Part shown: in pieces, positions 24,283-32,892 of the stretch
How the letters are laid out: each line of letters begins with the position of its first letter
Position numbering within the stretch: the stretch's first letter is position 1
Notes under the pieces: model-generated
Told to the model about the DNA's origin: nothing
Database searches by the model: none
What the model saw: the letters and a program-made list of their open reading frames with translations, nothing else
Source: Streptomyces spirodelae
Lineage (GTDB): Bacteria > Actinomycetota > Actinomycetes > Streptomycetales > Streptomycetaceae
Length of the DNA stretch: 60,544 nt
Direction: 5' to 3'
NCBI RefSeq assembly: GCF_017676385.1
Contig: NZ_JAFFZN010000039.1
Span: 1 to 60,544 of the forward strand
Program-made: the position numbers and the translations under genes

Positions 24283-25800
24283 TCAGGAGCCCTGCGGCTG
24301 TCGTGCGTCGCCGGTGGACAGGCGTGGCCCGGTGGGCAGGAAAGCGGCCCAGGTGGCGGGGACGGGCGCGGGCTTGACCTTCTCGTATCCGAGCCGGCGC
24401 TGGGCGTTCTGGGTCTCGGTCTGCTGCTGCTGCTTGTCGGACTTCTTGTCCTCACCGATCCCCGATTCGCCCTCCTCGCTGTCGGTGTTGTTCTGCATCG
24501 CGTAGCGCAGACCGGTGTCGGTCACCAGGAAGATGCCGCCGTCGCCGGGACTGCGTCCCTTGAACTGGCGGAAGAGCTGGCCGGTTCCAGGGGTGACGTA
24601 GGCGCTGGAGGTGCCGGCGGGGAGCTGTTCGGGGAACTCCTTGCCCACCCAGGTGCTGAGCGTGGTGGCGCCGGTCTTCTTGTCGACCTTGCGCAGTACG
24701 TTGCAGGCGACGTTGCGGCTGCCGGAGCGGGTGCTGGCGGAGTTGACGGCGTAGCTCTCGTCCTTGGGCCACTTCAGGGTTTCACCCCAGGCCCCGGACG
24801 CTGAGAAGGCGCTGGCGTTGACCTTGATGGCCTCGCCGTTCTGCTTGAGCGGCAGCAGCTGCTTGGAGGAGAGCAGGAGCTGTGCCATGAAGTCGCTGAT
24901 CCGCAGGACCCTGCCGGACAGCACGATGTAGTGCTGCATGTGGTTCCCGGACGGCGCCTTGATGACGGTGCCGACCTTGTTGGTGTTCGGGTCGAGGCCG
25001 GAGATGCCCGCATCGGCGCCGACCTGGCCGGGGACCTGCGGGAAGGAGATGTGCCGGCCGCTGTGCAGGGTGGCGAGCCACTCGCGGGAGACGCGCTGCG
25101 GCTTGCGGTTGCCCACCAGGATGGTCAGCAGGGTCTCGTCCTGTGCGATGCGGTACTTCCAGCCGGCCTTGTCGACCACGTACAGCCGGTCGTCGGGGCC
25201 CTGAACGAAGATGAGCTCACCGTTGCGCAGCCGGTTCTTGCCCTCGACCTTGTCCTGGTCGCGGTCGGCCAGGACGAAGGCTGCCTTCTGGACGGCGCGG
25301 TCGCCCTGGCTGGGCCGTACGCAGACCGCCCAGCGCTTCTTCTCGCCCGCCTCCTTGCGCTCGGGGAGCCGGTCGGGGGCGTAGGGGATACCGAGAGTGG
25401 CTCCGTGCGGGATGTCGCCCTTGTCGAGGACCTTCTCGTCGACCTTGACGACCTCGCCCTTGCCCGGGTCGAGGAGCAGCTTGGCGGAGGCGAGGTTGAG
25501 TACCGGGTGGAGCTGGGGCTTCCCGTTGGTCTTGAGGACCACGTACCGGGTGGTCGACTCGGAGCCGATGATGACCTTCTCCTCGGGCGTGTCCCAGCCT
25601 TCGGGGGCCTTCGGTTTGAACATGCCCCAGGCGCCGAATCCGACGAGGATCAGCGCGCCGACGACGACGCCGGGCAGGATGCCGCGCAACGGGCGGGGTG
25701 CGCCCTCCTCCGTGCCGGTCGGTGACGGCTGGAGGAACGCCGCCACCAGCCGCTTCTTGGCGAAGGTGTAGGCATTGAGCTCGTCGCGCCGTGATGCCAT
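24283..25800 (-). CDS. eccB: Type VII secretion protein EccB
   Basis: EccB is the single-pass membrane component whose large outer domain contacts the mycosin. The product is 505 residues and starts MASRRDELNAYTFAKKRL, with a GGGAGCG site upstream. A membrane helix lies at about 38-60 (LPGVVVGALILVGFGAWGMF). The outer domain opens KPKAPEGWDTPEEKVIIG, typical of EccB, and ends with a charged Gln-rich patch (DKKSDKQQQQTETQ) and YEKVKPAPVPA. Open frame upstream to 26202 lacks any EccB features and overlaps the divergent eccE region, so I reject it. Divergent from eccE. Confidence 0.93.
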   Translation of the reverse strand: MASRRDELNAYTFAKKRLVAAFLQPSPTGTEEGAPRPLRGILPGVVVGALILVGFGAWGMFKPKAPEGWDTPEEKVIIGSESTTRYVVLKTNGKPQLHPVLNLASAKLLLDPGKGEVVKVDEKVLDKGDIPHGATLGIPYAPDRLPERKEAGEKKRWAVCVRPSQGDRAVQKAAFVLADRDQDKVEGKNRLRNGELIFVQGPDDRLYVVDKAGWKYRIAQDETLLTILVGNRKPQRVSREWLATLHSGRHISFPQVPGQVGADAGISGLDPNTNKVGTVIKAPSGNHMQHYIVLSGRVLRISDFMAQLLLSSKQLLPLKQNGEAIKVNASAFSASGAWGETLKWPKDESYAVNSASTRSGSRNVACNVLRKVDKKTGATTLSTWVGKEFPEQLPAGTSSAYVTPGTGQLFRQFKGRSPGDGGIFLVTDTGLRYAMQNNTDSEEGESGIGEDKKSDKQQQQTETQNAQRRLGYEKVKPAPVPATWAAFLPTGPRLSTGDARQPQGS

Positions 25801-26047
25801 GAGTGAAAGACGCTCCCCTGAAGTACCTGCTGTCCCCCGCACCGTCCGGCCCTGAGGGACCTGAGCCCCGGCCGGTCCGGAACGGTACCGCTCGCCGGTC
25901 CGCGCGGCGCTCGCGGCCGCTGCCGATTGTCGGACCGGGCACCTACTATGCCGGTTGGGGATTGCCTTGTGCCGCTCCGGTATCGTGATCGCCCGCCCAA
26001 CGCCCCCGACGAGTGGGGCGAATTCGGACATGAGGGGGCCTTCTCGG

Positions 26048-27436
26048 ATGGGATCTGCGACGCGGGCGCGCGGTGCGGCCGGCGCCACGAGCCGCTCTGG
26101 GCCGGGTGCGTCCCGGCGCCCGGGAGCCGCCGCGTCCGCGTCCCGGGGGTCCCAGGCCCCACGGCCAGGCCCTCGGGTGCCCGCCTCGACGACGCTGCGC
26201 ACCGAGTCGCGTACGAGCCGTCTGGGACCGCTTCAGCTGCAACAACTGGTGCTGCTGGAGCTGGCCGCCACGGTGTTGCTGATCGCGGCCGCCATCGACC
26301 GACTGCTGCTGGTACCCGGCGTCGTCGTCGCCGCCGTGCTGGTGGCGCTGGCCGTGATCCGCAGGCATCAGCGCTCTGTTCATGACTGGTTCGGCACGCT
26401 GCTGGCGCTGCGGGCGCGCAGACGAGTGGCGTCCCAGCCGCTGACGCCGGCGATGGTGCTGGACGAGGAGGGCGAGCGGATCGACGCCAGCTTCCTCCCC
26501 CTGGTCGAGTGCGCTCCGGCGCTGCGCACATACGCCTATGTGGACAAGAAGCGGCGCACCACAGGGATGCTGGGTGACGGCACCTTCCTGACGGCCGTGG
26601 TGCGGATAGAGGCCGCGCCCAGCGCGCTCCGCCCCGCCTTCGGGGCGCGAGCGCTGCCGCTGGGGCTGATGCACGATGCACTTGATGTGGACGGCATCGC
26701 GCTGGAGTCCGTCCAGCTGGTGCAGCACGTACAGCCGGCTCCGGCGCCCCACCTGCCGGACCAGTCGGTGGCACGGCGCAGTTACGGGCCGCTGCAGGAG
26801 CAGACCGGGTCGCCCGCGCTGCGGCTGACCTGGGTGGCGCTGAAGTTCGATCCGGAGCTGTGCCCGGAGGCGGTCGAGGCGCGTGGAGGCGGCCTGGAGG
26901 GCGCGCAGCGCTGTCTGGTGCGCGCCGCCGACCATCTGGCCAGCCGGGTGACGGGAGCCGGCTTCGTCGCCACGGTGCTCAACGAGCAGGAGTTGACTGC
27001 CGCGGTCGCCACTTCCGCCTGTGTGAGCCCGGCGGCAACGGCCAGGGCGAGCCGGCCGGACGCGGCCCCCGCGCGACGTACCGCCGAGTCGGCACGCACC
27101 TGGCGGTGCGACGACAGGTGGCACACCACTTACGCGGTCGGCCGCTGGCCCGAGTTGGGCCGTGCCGCCACCCCGCTGCCGCGCCTGGTGGCGCTGTTGA
27201 CCTCGGCGCCGACGCTCACCACGACGTTCAGCCTGACGCTGGGCCGCTCGACGCGCCGCAGCGCGGTCACCGTCAGCGGCCATGTGCGGCTGACCGGCCG
27301 TTCGGACAACGAGCTGGCCGGTGCCCGGCGGCATCTGGAGCGGGCCGCCCGCTCGGCGCGGGTCGGGCTGGTGCGACTCGACCGGGAGCAGCTGCCTGGC
27401 GCTTTCGCGACGCTGCCGCTGGGGGGTGTGCGCTGA
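26048..27436 (+). CDS. eccE: Type VII secretion protein EccE
   Basis: EccE is the peripheral membrane component of the ESX core. I take the ATG at 26048 (MGSATRARGAAGATSR), with GAGGGGG about 9 bases upstream, giving 462 residues; earlier in-frame ATGs at 26030 and 25955 cannot be excluded. A long Ala/Arg/Pro-rich N-terminus precedes two close helices (LVLLELAATVLLIAAAIDRLL and VVVAAVLVALAVIRR). The C-terminal part, with TTYAVGRWPELG, and the ESX-locus position identify EccE. It overlaps the next gene by one base (TGATG), so the two are coupled. Confidence 0.85.
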   Translation: MGSATRARGAAGATSRSGPGASRRPGAAASASRGSQAPRPGPRVPASTTLRTESRTSRLGPLQLQQLVLLELAATVLLIAAAIDRLLLVPGVVVAAVLVALAVIRRHQRSVHDWFGTLLALRARRRVASQPLTPAMVLDEEGERIDASFLPLVECAPALRTYAYVDKKRRTTGMLGDGTFLTAVVRIEAAPSALRPAFGARALPLGLMHDALDVDGIALESVQLVQHVQPAPAPHLPDQSVARRSYGPLQEQTGSPALRLTWVALKFDPELCPEAVEARGGGLEGAQRCLVRAADHLASRVTGAGFVATVLNEQELTAAVATSACVSPAATARASRPDAAPARRTAESARTWRCDDRWHTTYAVGRWPELGRAATPLPRLVALLTSAPTLTTTFSLTLGRSTRRSAVTVSGHVRLTGRSDNELAGARRHLERAARSARVGLVRLDREQLPGAFATLPLGGVR

Positions 27437-28140
27437 TGGCGAGCCGCTACACGCAAGGGCTGCTGGGGCCGCATCGTGTGGAACACGCTGTGCCCGCAGA
27501 CCATTTGGGCGCGCTGTCGCTGCCCATCGGGGACGACGGTGTGGTCGTCGGGAACGATGCGGAGGGCCGCCCCCAGGTGATCGGCTTCCACCACCCGTCC
27601 CCGTACGACGTGGTGCTCGTCGGCGGCCTGTGGACGGCGCAGGTGCTGGCGCTGCGGCTGGCTGGAACGGGCGCACGGGTGGCGGTGGAGACCGGCCGGG
27701 CACAGGCGTGGACGCATCTGGTGCAGGCGGCGGGCGCAGGCCAGGAGTGCATCTCGCTCTACGACGTGGGTCGGGTACCGCCCATGGGCCCAACGGTGAG
27801 CAGCCCGGTGCTGGTCATCCGGGACTGTGGCATGCGGCCTCCACGCGGCCGTGTCGCGGCGATGCCGTGGCAGTCGGTGCTGACGCTGCTGCCGTATCTG
27901 AGCCCTGTCGCCCCCCGGCTGCTGCGCAGCGCGGCGTTGGTGGGCGTTCAGCGGGTGTCACCCGATGAGGCGCAGCAGATCGGCCGCATCATGCAGTTGC
28001 CGCCGCAGGAGGTGGAGGCGCTCTCCACGCTGGGCGACGGTGTCACTCTTTGGTGCACACGACGCGAGAGGCAGTACGCGCTCACGCAGCCGACCGACGC
28101 GGAGTCGGGGCTGCTGGGGACGCCGCGACGGCTGGACTGA
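27436..28140 (+). CDS. ESX-locus protein of unknown function
   Basis: The product is 234 residues, MASRYTQGLLGPHRVEHAV. It looks soluble, with an alternating strand/helix pattern, including YDVVLVGGLWTAQVLALRLA and ARVAVETGRAQAWTHLVQ, then SPVLVIRDCGMRPPRGRV. A degenerate Rossmann-like nucleotide fold is conceivable, but there is no clear P-loop or GxGxxG motif. Translation is coupled to eccE through a one-base overlap, and the ParA-type gene follows. The conserved setting suggests an accessory component or chaperone of the secretion machine; this is only inference. Confidence 0.75.
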   Translation: MASRYTQGLLGPHRVEHAVPADHLGALSLPIGDDGVVVGNDAEGRPQVIGFHHPSPYDVVLVGGLWTAQVLALRLAGTGARVAVETGRAQAWTHLVQAAGAGQECISLYDVGRVPPMGPTVSSPVLVIRDCGMRPPRGRVAAMPWQSVLTLLPYLSPVAPRLLRSAALVGVQRVSPDEAQQIGRIMQLPPQEVEALSTLGDGVTLWCTRRERQYALTQPTDAESGLLGTPRRLD

Positions 28141-28252
28141 CGCCGGGCGCCGGACCGGACTGCCCGAGTGACACTTGCGATGATTAGGCTGGACTGACGC
28201 GCGTGGGCGGGCGCGTGACAAACCGGGGTGAATGACCACAGCAGGAGGCATT

Positions 28253-31200
28253 GTGAGCAGCGACCGGGACGAGATCCGCGTCCGCGGGACCATGCCCGGC
28301 TCCGACCAGCTCGACGCGGAAGCGGATGCCGAGAGCGAGCCGGAGGCCACGGGCCAGTTCACCATCGACTACACGCCGCCTGCCTGGTACACCCAGGACG
28401 CGGCGAGCAGGCCCGAGCCGCAGGCGACGACGCCTCCGAGCGCACCACCTCCGAGCGCACCGGCGCCCGACACGTCGGCACCGATGCCCGGAGCGGGGCA
28501 GCAAGGCGGCACCGCGGGCGAACCCGCCTACGGCAGTACGGGATTCAACGACGCTGACTGGTGGGCGAGTTCGTCCGGTCCCCCCTCTCCGCCGGCAGGC
28601 CCGTCGACGGCCGACGTCCCGCCGTCGGCCGACAGCGGTCCCTCGGCAGGCTTCGAGCCGGCCGAGTCCCCTGGTGCCGCCGGGAGCTACGGCACCTCCG
28701 GCCCCGCCGAGGGCGAAGGACCGGGCTCGGAGCTGCCCGCCTTTCCCTCGTTGAAGCCGTTCAGCGAGCCGCGGGCCGACGAGCCGGAGGCAGCGGCGGA
28801 AGACTCGGAGCCAGAGCACGCTTCGGGGACCGCGGAAGCTGCGGCGACGGCTGAGGCCGAGCGCGAGCGTCCGTTCACCGGCATGCCCGCCGACGCTGCT
28901 GACGACCTGGGGCCGGACTCCTTCGGTGCGGAAGTGGCCGGTGACGATACGGCCGACGGTGATGCGGCCGGTCGCGATGGCGCGGGTGGTGACGCGGACC
29001 CGGCGGGCGCGGACCGTGCGGACATGGACCGTGCGGACCAGAACCCTGCGGATGACGGCCGGTCCGAGGACGGCGAGGCGCTGTCGAGTGCGGCCGCACC
29101 GAGCTGGCGCGCTCCCTCCCCTGCCGTGACCGAGCCCGAAAAGCCCACGGATGACCCCGGGGAAGCGGCCTCCGCCGATCCGGAGCCGGTGAAGCCCGTG
29201 GAGCCGCCGGAGGCTACGGTCACGTCCGCCACGGCACCGGAGAACGAGGAACCGCAGTCCCCGGGCCCGGCCGAGGATGGCGCCACCATGCGCTTCTCCG
29301 CGTCCGCGCTGCGCCGGGAGATGGCCGCGTACGCCGCCAAGGAGCAGCGCGAGAGCGAAGATGCTGCCGCGAGTACGGCACAGCCCGAGGGCGGTGACGG
29401 CGAGGGCGCGGTCGGCCGCTCCGAACCGAGGGAGACGGACGAGCCGGAGGAGCCGCAGGACGCGATCCCCGCCGCGTACGACTTCGATCTGGACGCACCC
29501 TCCGAGCAGCGCCGGTACGCGGAAGCGCCCGCACCGACGCCCCCGGAGCCGCAGGACGCGGAACCGCAGGACGCTGTACCGCCCCACCCCCTCGCCCCCG
29601 CAGCGCCGCAGGAGACGGCCCCTTGGGCGGCCCCGCCCGGCGAGGGTGGCGGCAGCAGTGCGGAAGGCGCACAGGAACTTCCGCCGCTGCCACCCGACTT
29701 CCAGCCCGCCGCCGCACCCCCGCCCGGCTCGGCATGGCCGGGTGTGACCGAGCCCCCTGCGGCGGCGCAGGGGATGCCGACGGCACCGTACGCACCCCAG
29801 CAGCCGCAGCCGCAGCAAGCCGGGCAGAATCCGCAGGCGCCGCAGCTCCCGCAACAGGCACACCACGCACAACAGCCTCCGCACCAGGGGCAGGGCCAGG
29901 GGCAGCAGTTCCCGCACCAGCTCCCGGGCCAGGGGCAGCAGCCGGGCGGCCAGCCGCAGGAGAGCCACTACGGCTATCCGCAGGCAGGGCAACAACAGCC
30001 CCGGAGCGGCGCCGGAGTGCCACCCGCACAGCAGCAACTGGGGCACTCGGTGCCCGGCCAGGCCCAGCCAGGGCAGCAGTACCAGCCGGGGCCCAACCAG
30101 CCCGTGCCGCCGCACGGTCAGCAGCAGGCCGGTCAGCAGCAGCCCGCCCCGCCCCAGCACGGTTACGGCTACCCAGGTCAGCCTCAACCCGGAGCGCCCC
30201 AGCACCAGCACCAGCACCAGCACCAGCAGGGCCAGCCTCCCGCGCAACTGCCGGCCCAGGCCCCGAGCCCGGCACAGGCGCAGCAGCAGCCCCAGCCGGC
30301 CCAGGCCCGGCCTCAACCGCAGGCCCCCGCGTCAGGGCAGGGACAGCCGTCGGCTCCAGGCCAGCTGCCACCCGGCCATGCTCAACAGCCCGGCGCGCCC
30401 CAACCGTCGGCCCAGGCACAGCCACCGGCCCAGCCCCAGCCACCGGCCCAGGCACAGCAGCCCTTGCAGCCGCATCCCGGCGCCGTTGACCCGCGCCGGG
30501 TGGACCAGTCGGGATCACCGCTGGGCTATACGGCGGCAGTTGAGCTCTCCTCCGACCGGCTGATCAACAACAAGAAGAAGCCGCGCCCCCAGTCGGGGCA
30601 CAAGAGCTCGCGGTTCAAGTTCGGCGCCAAGAAGGAGGAGGCGGAGCGGCAGCGCAAGCTGGATGTGATCCGTACTCCGGTGCTGTCCTGCTACCGGATC
30701 GCGGTCATCAGCCTCAAGGGCGGCGTGGGAAAGACAACCACCACCACGGCCCTGGGTTCGACGCTGGCCAGCGAGCGTCAGGACAAGGTGATCGCCATCG
30801 ACGCCAACCCGGACGCGGGCACGCTCGGCCGCCGGGTGCGGCGCGAGACCGGTGCCACCATCCGCGACCTGGTCACGGCGATCCCGTATCTCAACAGCTA
30901 TATGGACATCCGCCGGTTCACCTCGCAGGCGTCGTCCGGGCTGGAGATCCTGGCCAACGACGTCGACCCGGCGATCTCGACGACGTTCAACGACGACGAC
31001 TACCGCCGTGTCATCGATGTGCTGGGCAGGCAGTACCCGATCATCCTGACCGACTCGGGAACGGGCCTGCTCTACTCGGCGATGCGTGGTGTGCTGGACC
31101 TCGCCGACCAGCTCATCATCATCTCCACACCGTCCGTCGACGGTGCGAGCAGCGCCAGTACGACGCTCGACTGGCTCGCCGCGCACGGCTACTCGGAGTT

Positions 31201-31702
31201 GGTGCAGCGGAGCATCACGGTGATCTCCGGCGTGCGCGAGGTCGGAAAGATGATCAGGGTCGAGGACATCGTGGCCCACTTCGAGACCCGGTGCCGCGGT
31301 GTGATCACCGTCCCGTTCGACGAGCACCTGTCGGCGGGCGCGGAACTGGATCTGAACATGATGCGGCCCCGTACCCGCGAGGCGTACTTCAACCTCTCCG
31401 CGATGGTCGCCGAGGACTTCGCACGGGCCCAGCAGGAGCAGGGTCTGTGGACGGCGGACGGCAACCCGCCGCCGCAGCTGGCCCCGCCGATGCCGGGACA
31501 GGGCGGCGTACCGGGCCAGCCCGCCCAGCCCGGGCACCCGGGTGCTGCCGCGGGTCCGCCGCCCGCACAGCAGCAGCCCCAACCGCCGTACGGGGCGGGC
31601 GGCGGCTACGGGTATCCGGGCCCCCCGCAGCCCGGGCAGCCGCACCCCGGGGCCCCCGGTCACCCGGGACAGCCCCAGCCCGGCAGCGGCTGGCAGCAGT
31701 AG
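28253..31702 (+). CDS. Pro/Gln-rich protein with C-terminal ParA/MinD-type ATPase (EspI-like)
   Basis: The product is 1149 residues from the GTG at 28253, which has a near-perfect AGGAGG 5 bases upstream; the ATG at 28232 is less likely. Residues 1-480 are acidic and Pro/Glu/Ala-rich. Residues about 490-760 are an extreme Gln/Pro/Gly stretch (PGQPQPGAPQHQHQHQHQ). A basic linker (SGHKSSRFKFGAKKEEAERQ) leads to the ATPase with a deviant Walker A KGGVGKTTTT at about 822. DSGTGLLYSAM lies in the Walker B/switch region. A 90-residue Pro/Gly/Gln tail ends GSGWQQ. The architecture matches mycobacterial EspI, which regulates ESX-1. A TAGGCT at 28185 may be a -10. Confidence 0.9.
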   Translation: MSSDRDEIRVRGTMPGSDQLDAEADAESEPEATGQFTIDYTPPAWYTQDAASRPEPQATTPPSAPPPSAPAPDTSAPMPGAGQQGGTAGEPAYGSTGFNDADWWASSSGPPSPPAGPSTADVPPSADSGPSAGFEPAESPGAAGSYGTSGPAEGEGPGSELPAFPSLKPFSEPRADEPEAAAEDSEPEHASGTAEAAATAEAERERPFTGMPADAADDLGPDSFGAEVAGDDTADGDAAGRDGAGGDADPAGADRADMDRADQNPADDGRSEDGEALSSAAAPSWRAPSPAVTEPEKPTDDPGEAASADPEPVKPVEPPEATVTSATAPENEEPQSPGPAEDGATMRFSASALRREMAAYAAKEQRESEDAAASTAQPEGGDGEGAVGRSEPRETDEPEEPQDAIPAAYDFDLDAPSEQRRYAEAPAPTPPEPQDAEPQDAVPPHPLAPAAPQETAPWAAPPGEGGGSSAEGAQELPPLPPDFQPAAAPPPGSAWPGVTEPPAAAQGMPTAPYAPQQPQPQQAGQNPQAPQLPQQAHHAQQPPHQGQGQGQQFPHQLPGQGQQPGGQPQESHYGYPQAGQQQPRSGAGVPPAQQQLGHSVPGQAQPGQQYQPGPNQPVPPHGQQQAGQQQPAPPQHGYGYPGQPQPGAPQHQHQHQHQQGQPPAQLPAQAPSPAQAQQQPQPAQARPQPQAPASGQGQPSAPGQLPPGHAQQPGAPQPSAQAQPPAQPQPPAQAQQPLQPHPGAVDPRRVDQSGSPLGYTAAVELSSDRLINNKKKPRPQSGHKSSRFKFGAKKEEAERQRKLDVIRTPVLSCYRIAVISLKGGVGKTTTTTALGSTLASERQDKVIAIDANPDAGTLGRRVRRETGATIRDLVTAIPYLNSYMDIRRFTSQASSGLEILANDVDPAISTTFNDDDYRRVIDVLGRQYPIILTDSGTGLLYSAMRGVLDLADQLIIISTPSVDGASSASTTLDWLAAHGYSELVQRSITVISGVREVGKMIRVEDIVAHFETRCRGVITVPFDEHLSAGAELDLNMMRPRTREAYFNLSAMVAEDFARAQQEQGLWTADGNPPPQLAPPMPGQGGVPGQPAQPGHPGAAAGPPPAQQQPQPPYGAGGGYGYPGPPQPGQPHPGAPGHPGQPQPGSGWQQ

Positions 31703-31713
31703 CGGTAACAGTT

Positions 31714-31755
31714 GAGGTGAGGGGTGGCGGACCGCGGTCCGCCACCCCTCACCTC
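31714..31755. terminator. 42-base perfect palindrome, bidirectional terminator
   Basis: The 21-base arms (GAGGTGAGGGGTGGCGGACCG and its complement, joined with no loop) are perfect. It lies 12 bases past the ParA-type stop and 70 before the convergent ribF stop. Confidence 0.8.
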
Positions 31756-31824
31756 GTCACACACCGGGGGCAGGCCGCGATCCCGTGAGCCCACCGCCCC
31801 GCAACGGGCTCACCTCACCGGGGC

Positions 31825-32769
31825 TCAGCCTTCCACCGCCGCCACCAGGCGCCGGGCCTCGTCGACGTCCTGCGCCATCCGGGCCTTGAGGGCTTCGAGG
31901 GTCTCGAACTTCTCCTGGCCCCGGATGTACTCCAGGAAGTCGACGGCCACATGCAGCCCGTACAGGTCCAGGCCCACCCGGTCGATGGCGTACGCCTCGA
32001 CGGTGCGCTCGGTGCCGTCGAATTGCGGGTTCGTGCCGACGGAGAGCGCGGCGGGCATCGCCTCGCCCTCGGCGGTCAGCCAGCCCGCGTACACGCCGTC
32101 AGCGGGGACGGCGGTGTGCGGCAGCGTCTCCACGTTCGCCGTGGGATAGCCGAGCTCGCGCCCGCGCTGTGCTCCGCGCACCACCGTGCCCTCCACGCGG
32201 TGCGGGCGGCCGAGCACCTCGCTCACGGCGCGCATGTCGCCCTCGGCCACCAGTCGCCGGGCCATCGTGGAGGAGAATGCCTCGCCGCTCTCCGTGCGCT
32301 CGAACAGGTCGACGACGATCACGTCGTAGTCGTACGTCTCGCCCAGCTCGGCCAGGGATGCGACGGTGCCGGCCGCCTTGTGGCCGAAGCGGAAGTTCGG
32401 GCCCTCGACGACACTGCGTGCGTGCAGCTTGTCGACGAGCACCTTCACCACGAAGTCGGCCGGCGACAGCTTGGAGAAGTCGGAGGTGAAGGGCAGGACG
32501 AGGACCGCGTCCACGCCTAGCTCGCCCATGAGTTCGGCCCGCCGGTGATGCGGCGCGAGCAGCGGGGGATGACTGCCCGGCCTGACGACCTCGCTGGGGT
32601 GCGGATCGAAGGTGACGACCACGGCCGGGACGCCCAGCTCCCTGGCACGCTCCACCGTCCTGCCGATGATGAGCTGGTGCCCCCGGTGCACCCCGTCGTA
32701 CGAGCCGATGGTGACGACGCTGCGCCCCCAGCCCTCGGGGATGTCCTCCAAGCCACGCCAGCGCTGCAC
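31825..32769 (-). CDS. ribF: Bifunctional riboflavin kinase / FAD synthetase
   Basis: RibF phosphorylates riboflavin to FMN and adenylylates FMN to FAD in the cytoplasm. The 314-residue product has the nucleotidyltransferase motif GSYDGVHRGHQL near residue 22, the STMARRLVAEGD region, and the kinase-domain signature GRPHRVEGTVVRGAQRGREL followed by GYPTANV. Length is normal. Start is ATG at 32769 (MQRWRGLEDIPEGW). In streptomycetes ribF stands upstream of nothing obligatory; here the same-strand gene before it is the 1222-residue protein, 123 bases away. Confidence 0.95.
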   Translation of the reverse strand: MQRWRGLEDIPEGWGRSVVTIGSYDGVHRGHQLIIGRTVERARELGVPAVVVTFDPHPSEVVRPGSHPPLLAPHHRRAELMGELGVDAVLVLPFTSDFSKLSPADFVVKVLVDKLHARSVVEGPNFRFGHKAAGTVASLAELGETYDYDVIVVDLFERTESGEAFSSTMARRLVAEGDMRAVSEVLGRPHRVEGTVVRGAQRGRELGYPTANVETLPHTAVPADGVYAGWLTAEGEAMPAALSVGTNPQFDGTERTVEAYAIDRVGLDLYGLHVAVDFLEYIRGQEKFETLEALKARMAQDVDEARRLVAAVEG

Positions 32770-32892
32770 GTCTGCTCCTCGTCACTACCTAGTTCGCCAG
32801 TGCCTGTGCCCATGGTGATGATGGCGGGTCTCGCCGGTCCAAGGGTGCCATGCCCCGCACTCCCGGCCCGCACGGACCCACCTCCGGGCGGC

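Noticed and set aside
11837..31702. ESX locus as a laterally acquired island
   Set aside because: No integrase, attachment repeats or tRNA at the edges, and composition matches neighbours; such loci are core in streptomycetes.
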